64,000 bases of DNA, taken from Roseivirga sp. E12 (GTDB lineage: Bacteria > Bacteroidota > Bacteroidia > Cytophagales > Cyclobacteriaceae). Shown here one piece after another: positions 17,270-26,960 of the stretch (positions within the stretch are counted from its first letter, which is position 1; each line of letters starts with the position of its first letter). The stretch is from positions 124,001-188,000 of the forward strand of contig NZ_JAGFMD010000002.1 of NCBI RefSeq assembly GCF_017592825.1. Reading direction: 5' to 3'. The notes below the pieces were generated by a model. That model did no database searches, had not been told where the DNA came from, and saw nothing but the letters and a program-made list of their open reading frames with translations. The position numbers and the translations under genes were made by a program.

Positions 17270-17650
17270 ATGCTTGAATTAGGCTTTAAATTTTTTCGGT
17301 TTTGCCTTGTCGGTCTTTCCGGTATGGCCATTGACTATGGCATTACTTTTTTGGGTAAAGAACGCTTAAAGGTCAATAAGTACGTAGCGAATGGAGTCGG
17401 TTTTCTCTGTGCGGCCACCTCGAATTTCTTTTTCAATAAGTTCTGGACTTTCAATGATCAGAATCCTGATGAATTGATCCAATACTCCAAATACTTGAGT
17501 TTCGCTCTCATTGGACTTGGCATTAACACTTTCATCATCTATCTATTGATCAACAAGAAGGACATGAATTTCTATTGGGCAAAGCTGATCGCCATTGCAG
17601 TAGTCGTTCTTTGGAACTTCATAGCCAATTATAATTTCACCTTCATCTAG
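17270..17650 (+). CDS. GtrA family polyprenyl-phosphate-sugar flippase-like protein
   Basis: The 126-aa protein has four membrane helices. FFRFCLVGLSGMAIDYG is the classical GtrA start, followed by the SNFFFNKFWTF loop motif and ILWN-like VVLWNFIANYNFTF at the end. GtrA proteins are thought to flip undecaprenyl-phosphate-linked sugars to the periplasmic face. The divergent GT39 gene encodes a possible consumer of such a donor. An open frame continues upstream to a TTG at 17237, but family members begin about ten residues before the first helix, so I use the ATG at 17270. The following outer-membrane protein gene starts 4 bp after the stop. Confidence 0.88.
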   Translation: MLELGFKFFRFCLVGLSGMAIDYGITFLGKERLKVNKYVANGVGFLCAATSNFFFNKFWTFNDQNPDELIQYSKYLSFALIGLGINTFIIYLLINKKDMNFYWAKLIAIAVVVLWNFIANYNFTFI

Positions 17651-17654
17651 CCAT

Positions 17655-18239
17655 ATGAGAAGACCACTGATCATTCTGGCATGTATTTTTATGTCCACAC
17701 TAGCATTTGCTCAAACTGTAAGGTCAAGAGGTTTAGAGACGGTAGGCATTGGGGTTCAGCGTTACCCTGCAGGCACTATTGTGAACCTTAGGTCTGCATG
17801 GAAAATTTCTACTAGATCAGTGCTCATGGGGAAACTTGGGTATAATATGGCCAAGAGAAAAGACTTCGGGAAACATGACAATGAAGAAGGTGGTGGACCA
17901 GGGTTTACATTGGCCTACAAACGATATTTCAAAACGGGTCTTTCAGGTTGGTTCATTGAAGGAAGAGCAAGTATGTGGTTTCTCGACATTGACTGGAGAG
18001 ATGACCAGCCTTCCATATCTGGCAATACGGATATCAGTGTAGTACAGCCTACCGCTGGTATTGGTTATGACTTTCTACTAAACGACAAGATGAAGCTAGG
18101 CTTGATTGCTGCGTTCGGATATGAATTAAACGTAGTGACAAGTGGCGAACCTGTGGGAGAAGGTGGTATATCTTTAATTGGTTTCTCTTTCGCTTATAAA
18201 TTAGGTTCCAAGCGATCTTCTCAGGCAGCTAGAAACTGA
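17655..18239 (+). CDS. Small outer-membrane beta-barrel protein, unknown function
   Basis: The 194-aa product carries a signal peptide (about residues 1-19, ending TLAFAQ). Alternating strands follow, with Gly/aromatic ends such as LMGKLGYNMA, GFTLAYKRYF, GWFIEGRASMWF, TAGIGYDFLLN and ISLIGFSFAYKLG. This looks like an eight-stranded barrel. The last strand is followed by a short basic tail. It starts 4 bp after the GtrA gene and could be cotranscribed with it. No specific function is recognisable. Confidence 0.72.
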   Translation: MRRPLIILACIFMSTLAFAQTVRSRGLETVGIGVQRYPAGTIVNLRSAWKISTRSVLMGKLGYNMAKRKDFGKHDNEEGGGPGFTLAYKRYFKTGLSGWFIEGRASMWFLDIDWRDDQPSISGNTDISVVQPTAGIGYDFLLNDKMKLGLIAAFGYELNVVTSGEPVGEGGISLIGFSFAYKLGSKRSSQAARN

Positions 18240-18370
18240 AAGAGACTTTCGTCATTGCCACGAGCCATTTAAAAAATAATTCCAAGTATCTTCTTTTTAG
18301 ACCTGAATAGCCGAACCATTAAAAAATTTGGATCGTTATCAGTTCATATTTAAACCATAAACAAAACACT

Positions 18371-19006
18371 ATGAGTATTAGACTAGGTGATATAGCTCCG
18401 GACTTTAAGGCCGAGACTACAGAGGGCACCATCAATTTTCACGAGTGGCTTGGTGATGACTGGGGAATGCTATTCTCACACCCTGCTGATTATACACCCG
18501 TATGCACTACTGAATTGGGTAGAACAGCACAATTGAAAGATCGCTTTGCCGCAAAAAATGTAAAAGTATTAGCAGTATCTGTAGACGGGTTAGCTTCTCA
18601 TAAAGGGTGGATCAATGACATTAATGAGACACAAAACACTACTGTGAACTTTCCGATTATTGCAGATGCCGACAGAAACGTTGCAAACCTGTATGACATG
18701 ATTCATCCAAATGCAGATAATACTTTAACTGTTAGGTCGGTATTTATCATTGGACCAGATAAGAAGGTAAAGTTGACACTTACTTACCCTGCTTCTACCG
18801 GTAGAAACTTTGATGAATTATTGAGAGTGATCGATTCATTGCAATTGACAGCAAACTACAGTGTTGCAACACCAGCTGATTGGCAAGATGGTGAAGATGT
18901 TGTAGTCGCACCGTCTATTCCTACAGAAGACATCCCTGAAAGATTTCCGAAAGGACATAAGGTGATTAAGCCATATTTGAGGACTACCCCTCAGCCTAAT
19001 AAGTAG
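18371..19006 (+). CDS. 1-Cys peroxiredoxin (Prx6 type)
   Basis: This 211-aa peroxiredoxin reduces hydrogen peroxide and alkyl hydroperoxides in the cytoplasm. The peroxidatic cysteine is Cys45 in HPADYTPVCTTELG, with the supporting arginine Arg122 in TVRSVFIIGPD. No other cysteine is present, so there is no resolving cysteine in the chain, and the length with the C-terminal arm (PKGHKVIKPYLRTT) matches the Prx6 group. A reductant such as a thiol cofactor must complete the cycle. It stands alone, with a 130-bp upstream region and a strong terminator immediately after the stop. Confidence 0.96.
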   Translation: MSIRLGDIAPDFKAETTEGTINFHEWLGDDWGMLFSHPADYTPVCTTELGRTAQLKDRFAAKNVKVLAVSVDGLASHKGWINDINETQNTTVNFPIIADADRNVANLYDMIHPNADNTLTVRSVFIIGPDKKVKLTLTYPASTGRNFDELLRVIDSLQLTANYSVATPADWQDGEDVVVAPSIPTEDIPERFPKGHKVIKPYLRTTPQPNK

Positions 19007-19009
19007 GAC

Positions 19010-19048
19010 AAAAAAGGCCTTTCCCAATCAATAGGAAAGGCCTTTTTT
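19010..19048. terminator. Bidirectional Rho-independent terminator
   Basis: AAAAAAGGCCTTTCC (19010-19024) and GGAAAGGCCTTTTTT (19034-19048) are a perfect 15-bp inverted repeat with a 9-base loop. The A and T runs let it serve both the peroxiredoxin gene and the convergent DUF4197 gene. Confidence 0.92.
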
Positions 19049-19063
19049 CTAGTTCCTAGATTC

Positions 19064-19768
19064 TTATTTAAATACCTTCTTCAATAGTTCAGAAGTTCTC
19101 GCTGCCGGATTCTGTCTAATGTTAAGCTCTTCCTTAGCAATCATCACAAACAGCCCATCAATTGCTTGTTGAGTAACATAGGCTGTCAAATCTGTTTCCA
19201 CTTTCCTGACCAAAGGTAATTTGTTGTACTTAGTCATAACATCACTCCAATACTTAGTGGCGTTTACCTTGTCCAATGAAGATTTGATAATAGGACTGAA
19301 TTTAGAGGTTAAGTCATCAGTGGTTTGACCTTTTAAAAACTGAGTACCGGCATCTTGCTTACCACTTACTATGTTAAGCGCATCGTTTATGGTTAGGCCC
19401 TTAATCGCTGCTACAAAGATGTCTTTAGCTTCAACAGCCGCATCCTCAGCTGCACGGTTTAAGGACTCAATGGCCTTATCTACCTCATTTCCTAACCCAA
19501 TCGCTCTCAACTTACTCTCAACATTCTTAGCATCAGGTGGTATTGGTATCTTGATCTCTGGATTACCATAGTAACCATCTAATTGAGAAAGCAGATCTAC
19601 TCCTTTCCCTGTGCCTTGAATAAAAGCCTCTTTTAGGGCATCGGCAGCCTCCTCTTTTGTAAATCCACCCTTTCCACCCAGAAGACCTTTGGCCTTTTTC
19701 AGAAGTTGAGCTTCTGCAGAACAACTAAACAGTAAAACAAAGGAGAAGAGTATAGATAGTTTTTTCAT
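19064..19768 (-). CDS. DUF4197 family lipoprotein
   Basis: The 234-aa product begins with a lipoprotein-like signal (lipobox LLFSC, Cys16) and has the helical DUF4197 pattern: EEAADALKEAFIQGTGKGVD, then DGYYGNPEIKIPIPPDAK, GNEVDKAIESLNRAAEDAA, IKGLTINDALNIVSGKQDAG and the C-terminal QAIDGLFVMIAKEELNIRQN. The family is widespread in Gram-negative bacteria and uncharacterised. The frame is open up to 19798, but the ATG at 19768 gives the proper signal peptide; the longer form would put ten non-hydrophobic residues before it. Convergent with the peroxiredoxin gene across a shared terminator. Confidence 0.88.
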   Translation of the reverse strand: MKKLSILFSFVLLFSCSAEAQLLKKAKGLLGGKGGFTKEEAADALKEAFIQGTGKGVDLLSQLDGYYGNPEIKIPIPPDAKNVESKLRAIGLGNEVDKAIESLNRAAEDAAVEAKDIFVAAIKGLTINDALNIVSGKQDAGTQFLKGQTTDDLTSKFSPIIKSSLDKVNATKYWSDVMTKYNKLPLVRKVETDLTAYVTQQAIDGLFVMIAKEELNIRQNPAARTSELLKKVFK

Positions 19769-19980
19769 GTTGATGTGCTTTTCAAATAGGTAACGCAATT
19801 GAGGGCAAAAAGCTCATGAAGTAAGTGTTATTTTTTGTAAACATGACAATGAAGCATACATCCACAGGTCTCATTGATCATGAGGCCATGAAATAATATA
19901 TTACTTTTAACTAAATGATCTTTATAGGATCAACTACCCCAATTGCCATAGAAATTCGAATTAAAAATTACCTTGAACCC

Positions 19981-20655
19981 ATGACCCAACTGAAGCTCCT
20001 CCTGACCACGTTTTTGCTATTTGCCAACACAATATTTGCCCAATGCCAAGAAAATAATTGTGATAGGCACACCAAGTTTGGAGATGTCAATTTATGCCTA
20101 GCTAAGATCGAAGGATATCAAGAAGCCTATTCGATCCCCTTAGTAAAAGAACTTGCTGACGGAACTGAAGTACCAGCAAACACAGTACTTGGTTTCTACC
20201 TAAATGACGAAACCTATCAAAGGGCAAATGAACTCGGGCAATTTGAGTTCGATGATTACTTCAAGATATACGGAACAAAACAGTTGATGAATTATAAGGC
20301 GAATAAAGAATCTCTCAAAGAGATGTATGCTGTCTTATCAGATAACTTTTTCACAAAAAACTGGGACACAATGGAAAAAGAGGTAGACAAAATAAGCCAG
20401 GGAATCGAAATTGGAGTGCCAATAGTTATTAAGTCATACTATACTAGTGAGAACTCTTTCACCTATGTGATGATAACAAAATACCAGCCTGAAGGACAAG
20501 AACCTTATTCCTTAGCCATGACCATGAATGGAATGGTAATACAAGAACGACTAATATGGATGGCATACTACCTTAATTATGAAGGTGAAGAAACCATAGC
20601 TACGCTTCAAAGTAATTCTGATAGAATAGTCAGTACCATCTTAAAGAACAACTAG
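19981..20655 (+). CDS. Secreted protein of unknown function
   Basis: From the ATG at 19981 the protein has 224 residues, with a clear signal peptide (about residues 1-20, ending IFAQC). It contains two early cysteines (QCQENNCDRH) and then a mixed alpha/beta sequence without a motif I recognise. The open frame extends to 19915, but those residues are polar and would precede the signal peptide, so I use 19981. A near -7 box TACTTTTA lies at 19902-19909. The pattern suggests a single periplasmic or secreted domain. It seems monocistronic. Confidence 0.65.
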   Translation: MTQLKLLLTTFLLFANTIFAQCQENNCDRHTKFGDVNLCLAKIEGYQEAYSIPLVKELADGTEVPANTVLGFYLNDETYQRANELGQFEFDDYFKIYGTKQLMNYKANKESLKEMYAVLSDNFFTKNWDTMEKEVDKISQGIEIGVPIVIKSYYTSENSFTYVMITKYQPEGQEPYSLAMTMNGMVIQERLIWMAYYLNYEGEETIATLQSNSDRIVSTILKNN

Positions 20656-20774
20656 CCTATATCTCACATATTCAGCTAAGCAATAACCGTTAGACCAGAA
20701 GCGAGCCTATTTCTTGATTTCAATCAAGGTCATTTTACAAACCAAACCCTTTACTTGCAGAGTAAACAAAGCCC

Positions 20775-21140
20775 ATGAAACACGTTGCTAAGTCCATCAG
20801 AGCCTTTATTGGAGCAAAGAATTTTGACGAATCAAGAGCCTTTTATAAGGAGTTAGGGTTCGAAGAATCGGTAATAGCCCATAACATGTCGCTTTTCCGT
20901 GTTACTGATACCCTCGCCTTCTATTTACAAAAAGCCTATGTCCGGGACTGGGTAGACAATACCATGCTCTTTTTGGAGGTGGACGATGTCGACAGATATT
21001 GGAAAGAACTCACTGAATTAGGACTTGATGAGAAGTACGAGAAAGTTAAACTCACTCCAATAAGGGTTGAAAGCTGGGGTAAAGAGTGCTTCCTGCATGA
21101 CCCTTCTGGAATACTCTGGCATTTTGGTCAGTTTAATTAA
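20775..21140 (+). CDS. Glyoxalase/VOC family protein
   Basis: The 121-aa product has one VOC module with the two beta-alpha-beta-beta-beta units of the fold. Features are IRAFIGAKNFDESRAFYKEL at the start, LAFYLQ in the middle and FLHDPSGILWHFGQF at the end, where the family metal or substrate ligands lie. VOC proteins include lyases, dioxygenases and resistance proteins that bind bleomycin or fosfomycin; the short single-domain form does not allow a substrate call. It is flanked by unrelated genes, with no evidence of an operon. Confidence 0.85.
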   Translation: MKHVAKSIRAFIGAKNFDESRAFYKELGFEESVIAHNMSLFRVTDTLAFYLQKAYVRDWVDNTMLFLEVDDVDRYWKELTELGLDEKYEKVKLTPIRVESWGKECFLHDPSGILWHFGQFN

Positions 21141-21175
21141 ACTGAGTAATTCTCAGTCGGAAGAATTGAATAGAC

Positions 21176-21430
21176 CTACTTATCAGCCTCAGTGACCAGC
21201 ATCACCTTTTGGTTTTCGGTAATGGCATCTACCATTCGGGTATAACTCACACGCTCGCCTGATTTCTTAGAGACATAGAAATATTCTTGTCCTTCAAGTT
21301 CTACGGTACATTCTCCCAGTTCATAACGAAGTGACTTTACAACAGCTCCCTCCACTATTGGGTTGTTATTTAAGTCAAGTAATTTGGGAAGTGGCTTTTC
21401 CTTGGGTTTCTTTTTAAACAGTCCGAACAT
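21176..21430 (-). CDS. 84-aa hypothetical protein with basic amphipathic N-terminus
   Basis: The N-terminus MFGLFKKKPKEKPLPK looks like a short membrane-surface anchor. It is followed by about 60 residues of predicted small beta-barrel (LDLNNNPIVEGAVVKSLRY, CTVELEGQEYFYVSKKSG, MVDAITENQKVMLV). I recognise no family. The gene has its own exact TAnnTTTG box 18 bases upstream and shares a 129-bp divergent promoter region with leuS, so it is likely real. The heptapeptide FGLFKKK also occurs in the tail of the lipoprotein at 26961-27809. Confidence 0.65.
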   Translation of the reverse strand: MFGLFKKKPKEKPLPKLLDLNNNPIVEGAVVKSLRYELGECTVELEGQEYFYVSKKSGERVSYTRMVDAITENQKVMLVTEADK

Positions 21431-21448
21431 AGATACTTGTTAATCTGC

Positions 21449-21456
21449 CAAAGATA
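21449..21456 (-). promoter_or_regulatory. Candidate -7 box of the 84-aa protein gene
   Basis: On the minus strand TATCTTTG is an exact TAnnTTTG, 18 bases before the ATG at 21430. Confidence 0.5.
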
Positions 21457-21518
21457 ATCGCTTGGCAGTAAATCAGATGATAATTACCAAAAATCATTTC
21501 TAAAGGCACTAAAAACAC

Positions 21519-21526
21519 TATTTTTG
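21519..21526 (+). promoter_or_regulatory. Candidate -7 box of leuS
   Basis: TATTTTTG is an exact TAnnTTTG, 33 bases before the ATG at 21560, leaving a leader of about 25-30 bases. No T-box or other long leader structure is present. Confidence 0.5.
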
Positions 21527-21559
21527 CAGACTTTAAACAAGAAAATCGGTTAAGCGGTA

Positions 21560-24343
21560 ATGGCTGAATACAATCATCGTGAAATAGAGCCTAAGTGGCA
21601 GGCATATTGGACGGCAAAAGAGACTTTTAAAGCAAACAAGGACACCTCAAAACCTAAGTTCTACGCACTGGATATGTTCCCATATCCATCAGGAGCTGGT
21701 TTACATGTGGGGCATCCGTTGGGCTACATTGCCAGTGATATTGTTTCTCGCTTCAAAAGAAACCAAGGTTTCAATGTATTGCACCCAATGGGCTTTGATG
21801 CTTTTGGCCTCCCTGCTGAGCAATATGCTATTCAAACGGGGCAGCATCCTGCAATTACTACCAAAGAAAATATTGCTCGCTACAAAGAGCAACTGAAGAA
21901 TATTGGTTTTGCTTTTGACTGGGACAAAGAAGTACAGACTTGCGATCCATCTTATTACAAGTGGACACAGTGGATCTTCATGCAAATCTTTAACAGCTGG
22001 TACAACCACGACACCTCTAAAGCAGAGCACATTGACACATTAATAGAAAGATTCTCAACGTCTGGCAATGCTGGAATCAACGCAGCTTGTGATGACGATA
22101 TCCGGGAATTCTCTGCAGACAAATGGAATAATTGGACTGAACAAGAGCAACAATATATGTTGCTTAAATATAGGCTGACTTACCTCTCAGAAACGGCAGT
22201 AAACTGGTGTCCAGAGTTGGGAACCGTTTTGTCAAATGACGAAGTGAAAGATGGCTTCTCCGAAAGAGGTGGTTTTCCTGTAGTTAGAAAGAACATGAAA
22301 CAATGGAGCATGCGCATTACTGCTTATGCCGAAAGATTGCTTCAAGGCCTGGAAACCATTGATTGGTCAGAGCCCTTGAAAGAAATGCAGCGCAATTGGA
22401 TTGGAAAGTCCATTGGTGCAGAATTAAGGTTTCAGGTAGAAAACTCGGATATCGAGATAGAAGTCTTCACGACCAGAATCGATACAATTTTCGGAGTGAC
22501 ATTCTTGTCATTAGCCCCCGAAAGCGATTTAACAAAGGCCTTGACTACTCCAGAGCAGAAGGAAGCTGTTGAACAATATGTTGAGCAAGCCTCCAATAGG
22601 TCTGAACGTGATCGCATGACAGATGTCAAGTCCATTTCGGGTGTTTTTACCGGAAGCTACGCGACCAACCCATTCAATGGAGAAAAGGTGCCGATTTGGG
22701 TAGCTGATTATGTATTGGCCGGCTATGGAACTGGTGCCGTGATGGCTGTACCTTGCGGTGACCAAAGAGATTATGACTTCGCCAAGCACTTTGACTTACC
22801 GATCGTTCCCGTGATCAAAGGCGCTGACATCAGTGAGAAAGCTGACGCCACCAAAGATGGCGTGATGATCAATTCTGGATTTTTGGATGGCCTTTCTTGC
22901 AAAGACGCGATCTCAAAAGCGATCGAATTCGCTGAGGAAAAAGGTGTAGGTAAAGGGAAGATCAATTACCGTATTAGAGATGCTATCTTCGCACGTCAGC
23001 GCTATTGGGGAGAACCTGTACCTGTTTACTTCAAAGATGATACTCCATACTTGGTAAACGAGAAAGACCTGCCCGTTATCCTACCAGAAATTGACAAGTA
23101 CTTACCTACCGAAGATGGTGATCCACCATTGGGCAGAGCAGAGAACTTTACTTACTCACCTAAGGGTGATGATAAATCATATCCACTAGAACTAAGTACA
23201 ATGCCAGGCTGGGCAGGATCTAGTTGGTATTGGTATCGATATATGGATGCACACAATGAAGACGCATTAATTGACAAAGAAGTACAAGAGTACTGGGAAA
23301 ATGTAGACCTATACATTGGTGGATCAGAACATGCTACGGGTCACCTCCTCTACTCACGATTCTGGAATAAGATTTTGTTCGATTTGGGCTTTGTCAATCA
23401 AGAAGAGCCCTTCAAAAAGTTGATCAACCAGGGAATGATCCAAGGGCGATCGAATTTTGTCTACCGAGTCAAAGGAGAGAATAAATTCGTGTCTTTCGGA
23501 TTGAGAAAAGAATACGAGACTACAGCTATTCATGTAGACGTAAGCCTTTGTCGAAATGATGTATTGGACACCGAAGGCTTCAAAAAATGGAGACCAGATT
23601 TAGCTGATGCCGAATTCATTCTAGAGGATGGAAAATACATCTGTGGCTGGGAAGTCGAGAAGATGTCTAAATCCAAATACAATGTCGTTAACCCTGACGA
23701 GATCATTGAGCGATACGGAGCTGACACCTTAAGGCTATACGAGATGTTCTTGGGTCCTTTGGAACAATTCAAGCCTTGGAACACCAATGGCATTGATGGT
23801 GTCAATAAGTTCTTACGTAAGCTCTGGCGACTTTTCCACGATGAGCAAGGCAATTTGAACCTATCAGATGCCGAGCCTTCTAAAGATGAGTTAAAGTCAT
23901 TGCACAAGGCCATCAAAAAGGCACAAGAAGATATTGAACGTTATTCCTTCAATACTTCGGTCAGTACTTTTATGATCTGTGTGAATGAGTTGTCGGCTTT
24001 GAAATGCAATAACGAAAGCATTCTCAAAGACCTGATCGTGATCATTTCTCCTTACGCTCCTCACATTACCGAAGAGCTTTGGTCCTTGCTTGGACATGAA
24101 GAGAGCATCATCAATGCCGATTATCCAACCTTTGATCCAGCTTACTTAGTAGAAGACTCTATTGAGTACCCAGTGATGGTCAATGGTAAGATGCGTGCTA
24201 AGATTCAATTAGGTGCTGATTTGGGTAAAGATGAGATAGAAGCCGCTGCTTTGGCGAATGAAAACGTACAGAAATGGCTTGAAGGCAAAACGCCTAAAAA
24301 AGTGATCGTTGTGCCTAAAAAGATTGTTAACCTAGTAGTTTAA
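21560..24343 (+). CDS. leuS: Leucyl-tRNA synthetase
   Basis: The 927-aa class Ia synthetase charges tRNA-Leu with leucine. The HIGH-type motif is HVGH (residues 49-52, in [16 protein letters not shown]) and the KMSKS loop is at 701-705. The editing CP1 domain (about 240-440) contains the family motifs [18 protein letters not shown] and [19 protein letters not shown]. At 927 residues it is about 65 longer than the E. coli enzyme. The extra sequence includes a segment before KMSKS (around 630-700), a feature I associate with Bacteroidota LeuS. It is followed by a terminator and stands alone. Confidence 0.98.
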   Translation: MAEYNHREIEPKWQAYWTAKETFKANKDTSKPKFYALDMFPYPSGAGLHVGHPLGYIASDIVSRFKRNQGFNVLHPMGFDAFGLPAEQYAIQTGQHPAITTKENIARYKEQLKNIGFAFDWDKEVQTCDPSYYKWTQWIFMQIFNSWYNHDTSKAEHIDTLIERFSTSGNAGINAACDDDIREFSADKWNNWTEQEQQYMLLKYRLTYLSETAVNWCPELGTVLSNDEVKDGFSERGGFPVVRKNMKQWSMRITAYAERLLQGLETIDWSEPLKEMQRNWIGKSIGAELRFQVENSDIEIEVFTTRIDTIFGVTFLSLAPESDLTKALTTPEQKEAVEQYVEQASNRSERDRMTDVKSISGVFTGSYATNPFNGEKVPIWVADYVLAGYGTGAVMAVPCGDQRDYDFAKHFDLPIVPVIKGADISEKADATKDGVMINSGFLDGLSCKDAISKAIEFAEEKGVGKGKINYRIRDAIFARQRYWGEPVPVYFKDDTPYLVNEKDLPVILPEIDKYLPTEDGDPPLGRAENFTYSPKGDDKSYPLELSTMPGWAGSSWYWYRYMDAHNEDALIDKEVQEYWENVDLYIGGSEHATGHLLYSRFWNKILFDLGFVNQEEPFKKLINQGMIQGRSNFVYRVKGENKFVSFGLRKEYETTAIHVDVSLCRNDVLDTEGFKKWRPDLADAEFILEDGKYICGWEVEKMSKSKYNVVNPDEIIERYGADTLRLYEMFLGPLEQFKPWNTNGIDGVNKFLRKLWRLFHDEQGNLNLSDAEPSKDELKSLHKAIKKAQEDIERYSFNTSVSTFMICVNELSALKCNNESILKDLIVIISPYAPHITEELWSLLGHEESIINADYPTFDPAYLVEDSIEYPVMVNGKMRAKIQLGADLGKDEIEAAALANENVQKWLEGKTPKKVIVVPKKIVNLVV

Positions 24344-24349
24344 AATAGT

Positions 24350-24379
24350 AAAAGCGAGCTCCGTACAAGCTCGCTTTTT
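24350..24379 (+). terminator. Rho-independent terminator of leuS
   Basis: AAAAGCGAGCT (24350-24360) pairs with AGCTCGCTTTT (24368-24378) around a 7-base loop, followed by T. The A-rich left side may also let it stop the convergent gene ending at 24403. Confidence 0.9.
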
Positions 24380-24402
24380 CATTCAACCAAAAGAACGCAC
24401 TA

Positions 24403-25308
24403 CTATATTCCTGAGCCAACTCTGGCCATAAATCTTTTTGATCGCTCACCTCTGATACCAGGTAGGCTTATTGTGAAATTGATATTTCCCTTAATTCTAG
24501 CTTTCAAGTTGACTAGTTCAGGAAAGCCGTCAAAAAAGCTCATTTTCCGATTGACAATATCTTTCTCAGATGGCGCATCGGCCAAGACATAGGTCGCAAA
24601 TGATTCAGCTATATCTTCTCCCGGATTTGTTGCGGCATATTCAGTAACAAACCTGTCTTGATACTTATTGTAAAACGCGAATAGGGCTCCAAAATCCTGT
24701 TGATCAATACTTTGAAGTTCTCCATAGATATCCGCCCAAAACTGATTATAGAACTGATTGATATAAGAATCTGTGTTACTACAGCCCTCACCCGTATGAA
24801 AACTGCTACAGCCACTATTGCCAACATTTACCTGATTATTATCTAAAGTGAGCAGGTGAGCAATTTCATGTATAGATGTATAAGCGCTCTCGCCAGGAAC
24901 AAACTGGTTATTATCATCCCAGATAAAATCGAGGTTATGCCCCATTATCCAAAGACTCAAATCATTATCATTAATTGGGGATACGTATGCCGCAGTTCCA
25001 TCATCAGGATCTGCAAACAGCTCGAGTTCTTTCATTACCTGACGGGCATCCGAAGGGATTAGATTGGTAAAGAAGTTCCAGAATTCGTTTTGCCTTGTTT
25101 GGTTATAAAAACCACTAGCTGCCGGACCACTTTCGATTAGGGAGAGGGTATTTCCAGATACTGAGTACCTGGCAACTAGGCCAGAACTCTTGGTTTGGTC
25201 AGCCTGATCATTAGGATATTCATCGTCCTCATCCTCTCTATCACAACTGACAATAGAAACGCTCAATAGCGCAAAAAATAAGAATAGTAAGTGCTTTGTA
25301 AATTTCAT
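24403..25308 (-). CDS. Putative zinc metallopeptidase lipoprotein
   Basis: The 301-aa protein has a lipobox SIVSC (Cys22) followed at once by a strongly acidic stretch (DREDEDDEYPND), the kind of signal linked to surface export of lipoproteins in Bacteroidota. The zinc motif HEIAH is at residues 147-151 (YTSIHEIAHLLTLD), and a downstream GEDIAESFATYVL probably supplies the third ligand and the family helix. Two cysteines (167 and 176, in GCSSFHTGEGC) may form a disulfide. The fold resembles gluzincin-type putative metallopeptidases seen next to surface glycan systems, but no SusC/D genes are here. Substrate unknown. Confidence 0.82.
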   Translation of the reverse strand: MKFTKHLLFLFFALLSVSIVSCDREDEDDEYPNDQADQTKSSGLVARYSVSGNTLSLIESGPAASGFYNQTRQNEFWNFFTNLIPSDARQVMKELELFADPDDGTAAYVSPINDNDLSLWIMGHNLDFIWDDNNQFVPGESAYTSIHEIAHLLTLDNNQVNVGNSGCSSFHTGEGCSNTDSYINQFYNQFWADIYGELQSIDQQDFGALFAFYNKYQDRFVTEYAATNPGEDIAESFATYVLADAPSEKDIVNRKMSFFDGFPELVNLKARIKGNINFTISLPGIRGERSKRFMARVGSGI

Positions 25309-25423
25309 GGCTTCAATGTTTACAGATGAATCCGTAACCCATTGAAATACCCTACCCTATTTAAAAAAAAATTTCAATCCTGCTCGACACAGACCTAATG
25401 TTACCGAGGTCCATCTAGTCCTA

Positions 25424-26719
25424 TCAAAGATTATATCCCAATAGGAAATAATATCTTTTTGTATCAGATGCCAAATCACGCACTCCATGTAAACTACCAC
25501 TTAACTCAAGTCGAGTCTCAAAGGTTAACTTTTCTCGAATTGTTACACCCAACCCCATCACTCTGGCCGCATATGAACTGAAAAATTGATCCGGATCGAC
25601 TAATCTGGTAGTTCGTTCAAAATCTCTGGAGCTGGTAATAGTTCTTATCATTAATTCGTCTTCATCAACGGATAGAGATCCTATTGAGAAACCTCCCTTA
25701 ATAAACAGTTTAACCTTACCTAATTGCATGTTAAATCTTGGTAAAAAATTGAATCGTATAGAAGTATACTTAATCGAAGAAGTGAGCATGGTTGTAGCGA
25801 GCGCTGTTGTTGTTGTGCTTTCTCCATCGGAGCTAAACGTGGTGTATAATAGAGAAGACTCAAGTGATAGACTTCCACTTCTCACAAGATCAAGATTCAG
25901 CCCAATGCCAATTGCAATCCCTGGTGTAGGGTCATACTTCAATGCGAGAATTGACGCATCAGGTGAGGATTGATTATTTGTACCATCAGAAAAACTGATT
26001 TCATTCAATGTCATCCCGACTAGAAAAGAAAGCTCTGGTTTCTTTCTAAAGGCTGCATTAAAAAAAGAAATTTCAGTATTCTCAGCACATGTTGTGTATT
26101 CTTTAAAAATAGATACTAACCGCTTCTGATTGTAGTTTGCCTTTTGCAGAAGCGAGGTGATTTTCGGACAGTCAGTGAGGTATGATTCTAACTGATCTCT
26201 ATAATCATTAATTGAACTCCTAACGATTTCATTCTTCACATTAAGGCCACTATATAGGCCATAGTTTAATAACTCTGTCTCGCCTTCGCGATCAATAAAA
26301 AACCTTGTTATGCCTAGCTCATCAGTATGTACATATAACGTTTTGGATCCACCCACTAGTTTTTGAAGAAACACCCAAACCTTCTCATCATTTGAATCTG
26401 GGAGCCCATCAAAAACACTGCCCTTACCAATTGCACTGTTGAGTACCGCTTCTTTGGACACAAATGAATTATTCTCAAATTCAAATCCCTGAATATCATC
26501 TGGCGCGAACTCGCGAACTTCTCCTGATTCAGATTCCTTAAACTCAACCCTTACAGAAGTACTACTTTTATAATCATACTTAACTAAACCGCTTATTGGA
26601 GCACCTTCCTTAGGGAAAAGAACGCCTGGTTTAAACTCAAATTTTTGAGCTAAAGCGCTGGAAACAAACACATTAGTTAATAAAAATAAGAGAATGAAAA
26701 TTCGTGTTATAGTGGACAT
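25424..26719 (-). CDS. Secreted protein with C-terminal beta-barrel, unknown function
   Basis: The 431-aa product has a signal peptide (about residues 1-24, ending SSALAQ). The region 25-210 looks like an extracytoplasmic adaptor domain (GLVKYDYKSSTSVRVEFKES, FIDREGETELLNYGLYSG). From about 230 the sequence becomes barrel-like, with strands such as LSFLVGMTLNEISF, GIAIGIGLNLDLVRSG and LSLESSLLYTTFSSDG, and ends in YYFLLGYNL. This layout is common among Bacteroidota outer-membrane proteins of unknown role. An exact -7 box lies 24 bases upstream of the ATG. Confidence 0.68.
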   Translation of the reverse strand: MSTITRIFILLFLLTNVFVSSALAQKFEFKPGVLFPKEGAPISGLVKYDYKSSTSVRVEFKESESGEVREFAPDDIQGFEFENNSFVSKEAVLNSAIGKGSVFDGLPDSNDEKVWVFLQKLVGGSKTLYVHTDELGITRFFIDREGETELLNYGLYSGLNVKNEIVRSSINDYRDQLESYLTDCPKITSLLQKANYNQKRLVSIFKEYTTCAENTEISFFNAAFRKKPELSFLVGMTLNEISFSDGTNNQSSPDASILALKYDPTPGIAIGIGLNLDLVRSGSLSLESSLLYTTFSSDGESTTTTALATTMLTSSIKYTSIRFNFLPRFNMQLGKVKLFIKGGFSIGSLSVDEDELMIRTITSSRDFERTTRLVDPDQFFSSYAARVMGLGVTIREKLTFETRLELSGSLHGVRDLASDTKRYYFLLGYNL

Positions 26720-26743
26720 ATTCTAAATATTATTCAATATCTT

Positions 26744-26751
26744 CAAATATA
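26744..26751 (-). promoter_or_regulatory. Candidate -7 box of the 431-aa barrel protein gene
   Basis: On the minus strand TATATTTG is an exact TAnnTTTG, 24 bases before the ATG at 26719. Confidence 0.45.
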
Positions 26752-26960
26752 ATTTACTTCTACATAAGTAGCCTCATAAAAATAGGCTTATACCAACCAC
26801 TCATAAAAAAACATCTATTATAAACCGAAGGCCTTCTTAGATAACTAAAGTGATTTCACACTAGCCTATTGACAATCAACCATTTTTATGGAGAGTTTAT
26901 TTGAAAAAGAAATCAGATGTCTAAAAAACTGTTATCCAGTCTTTGATCTTGTAAAGTATC

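Noticed and set aside
20713-20728. Small hairpin CTTGAT-TTCA-ATCAAG before the VOC gene
   Set aside because: The stem is weak and has no direct T run; not called a terminator.
22529-22789. Minus-strand frame inside leuS, and similar frames such as 1759-2040 (-), 43994-44416 (+) and 62120-62452 (+)
   Set aside because: They are shadows of strong coding genes, with Ser/Leu/Arg-rich translations and no family match.
26827-26836. Palindrome GAAGGCCTTC
   Set aside because: No loop, no nearby promoter box and no repeat copy; probably chance.
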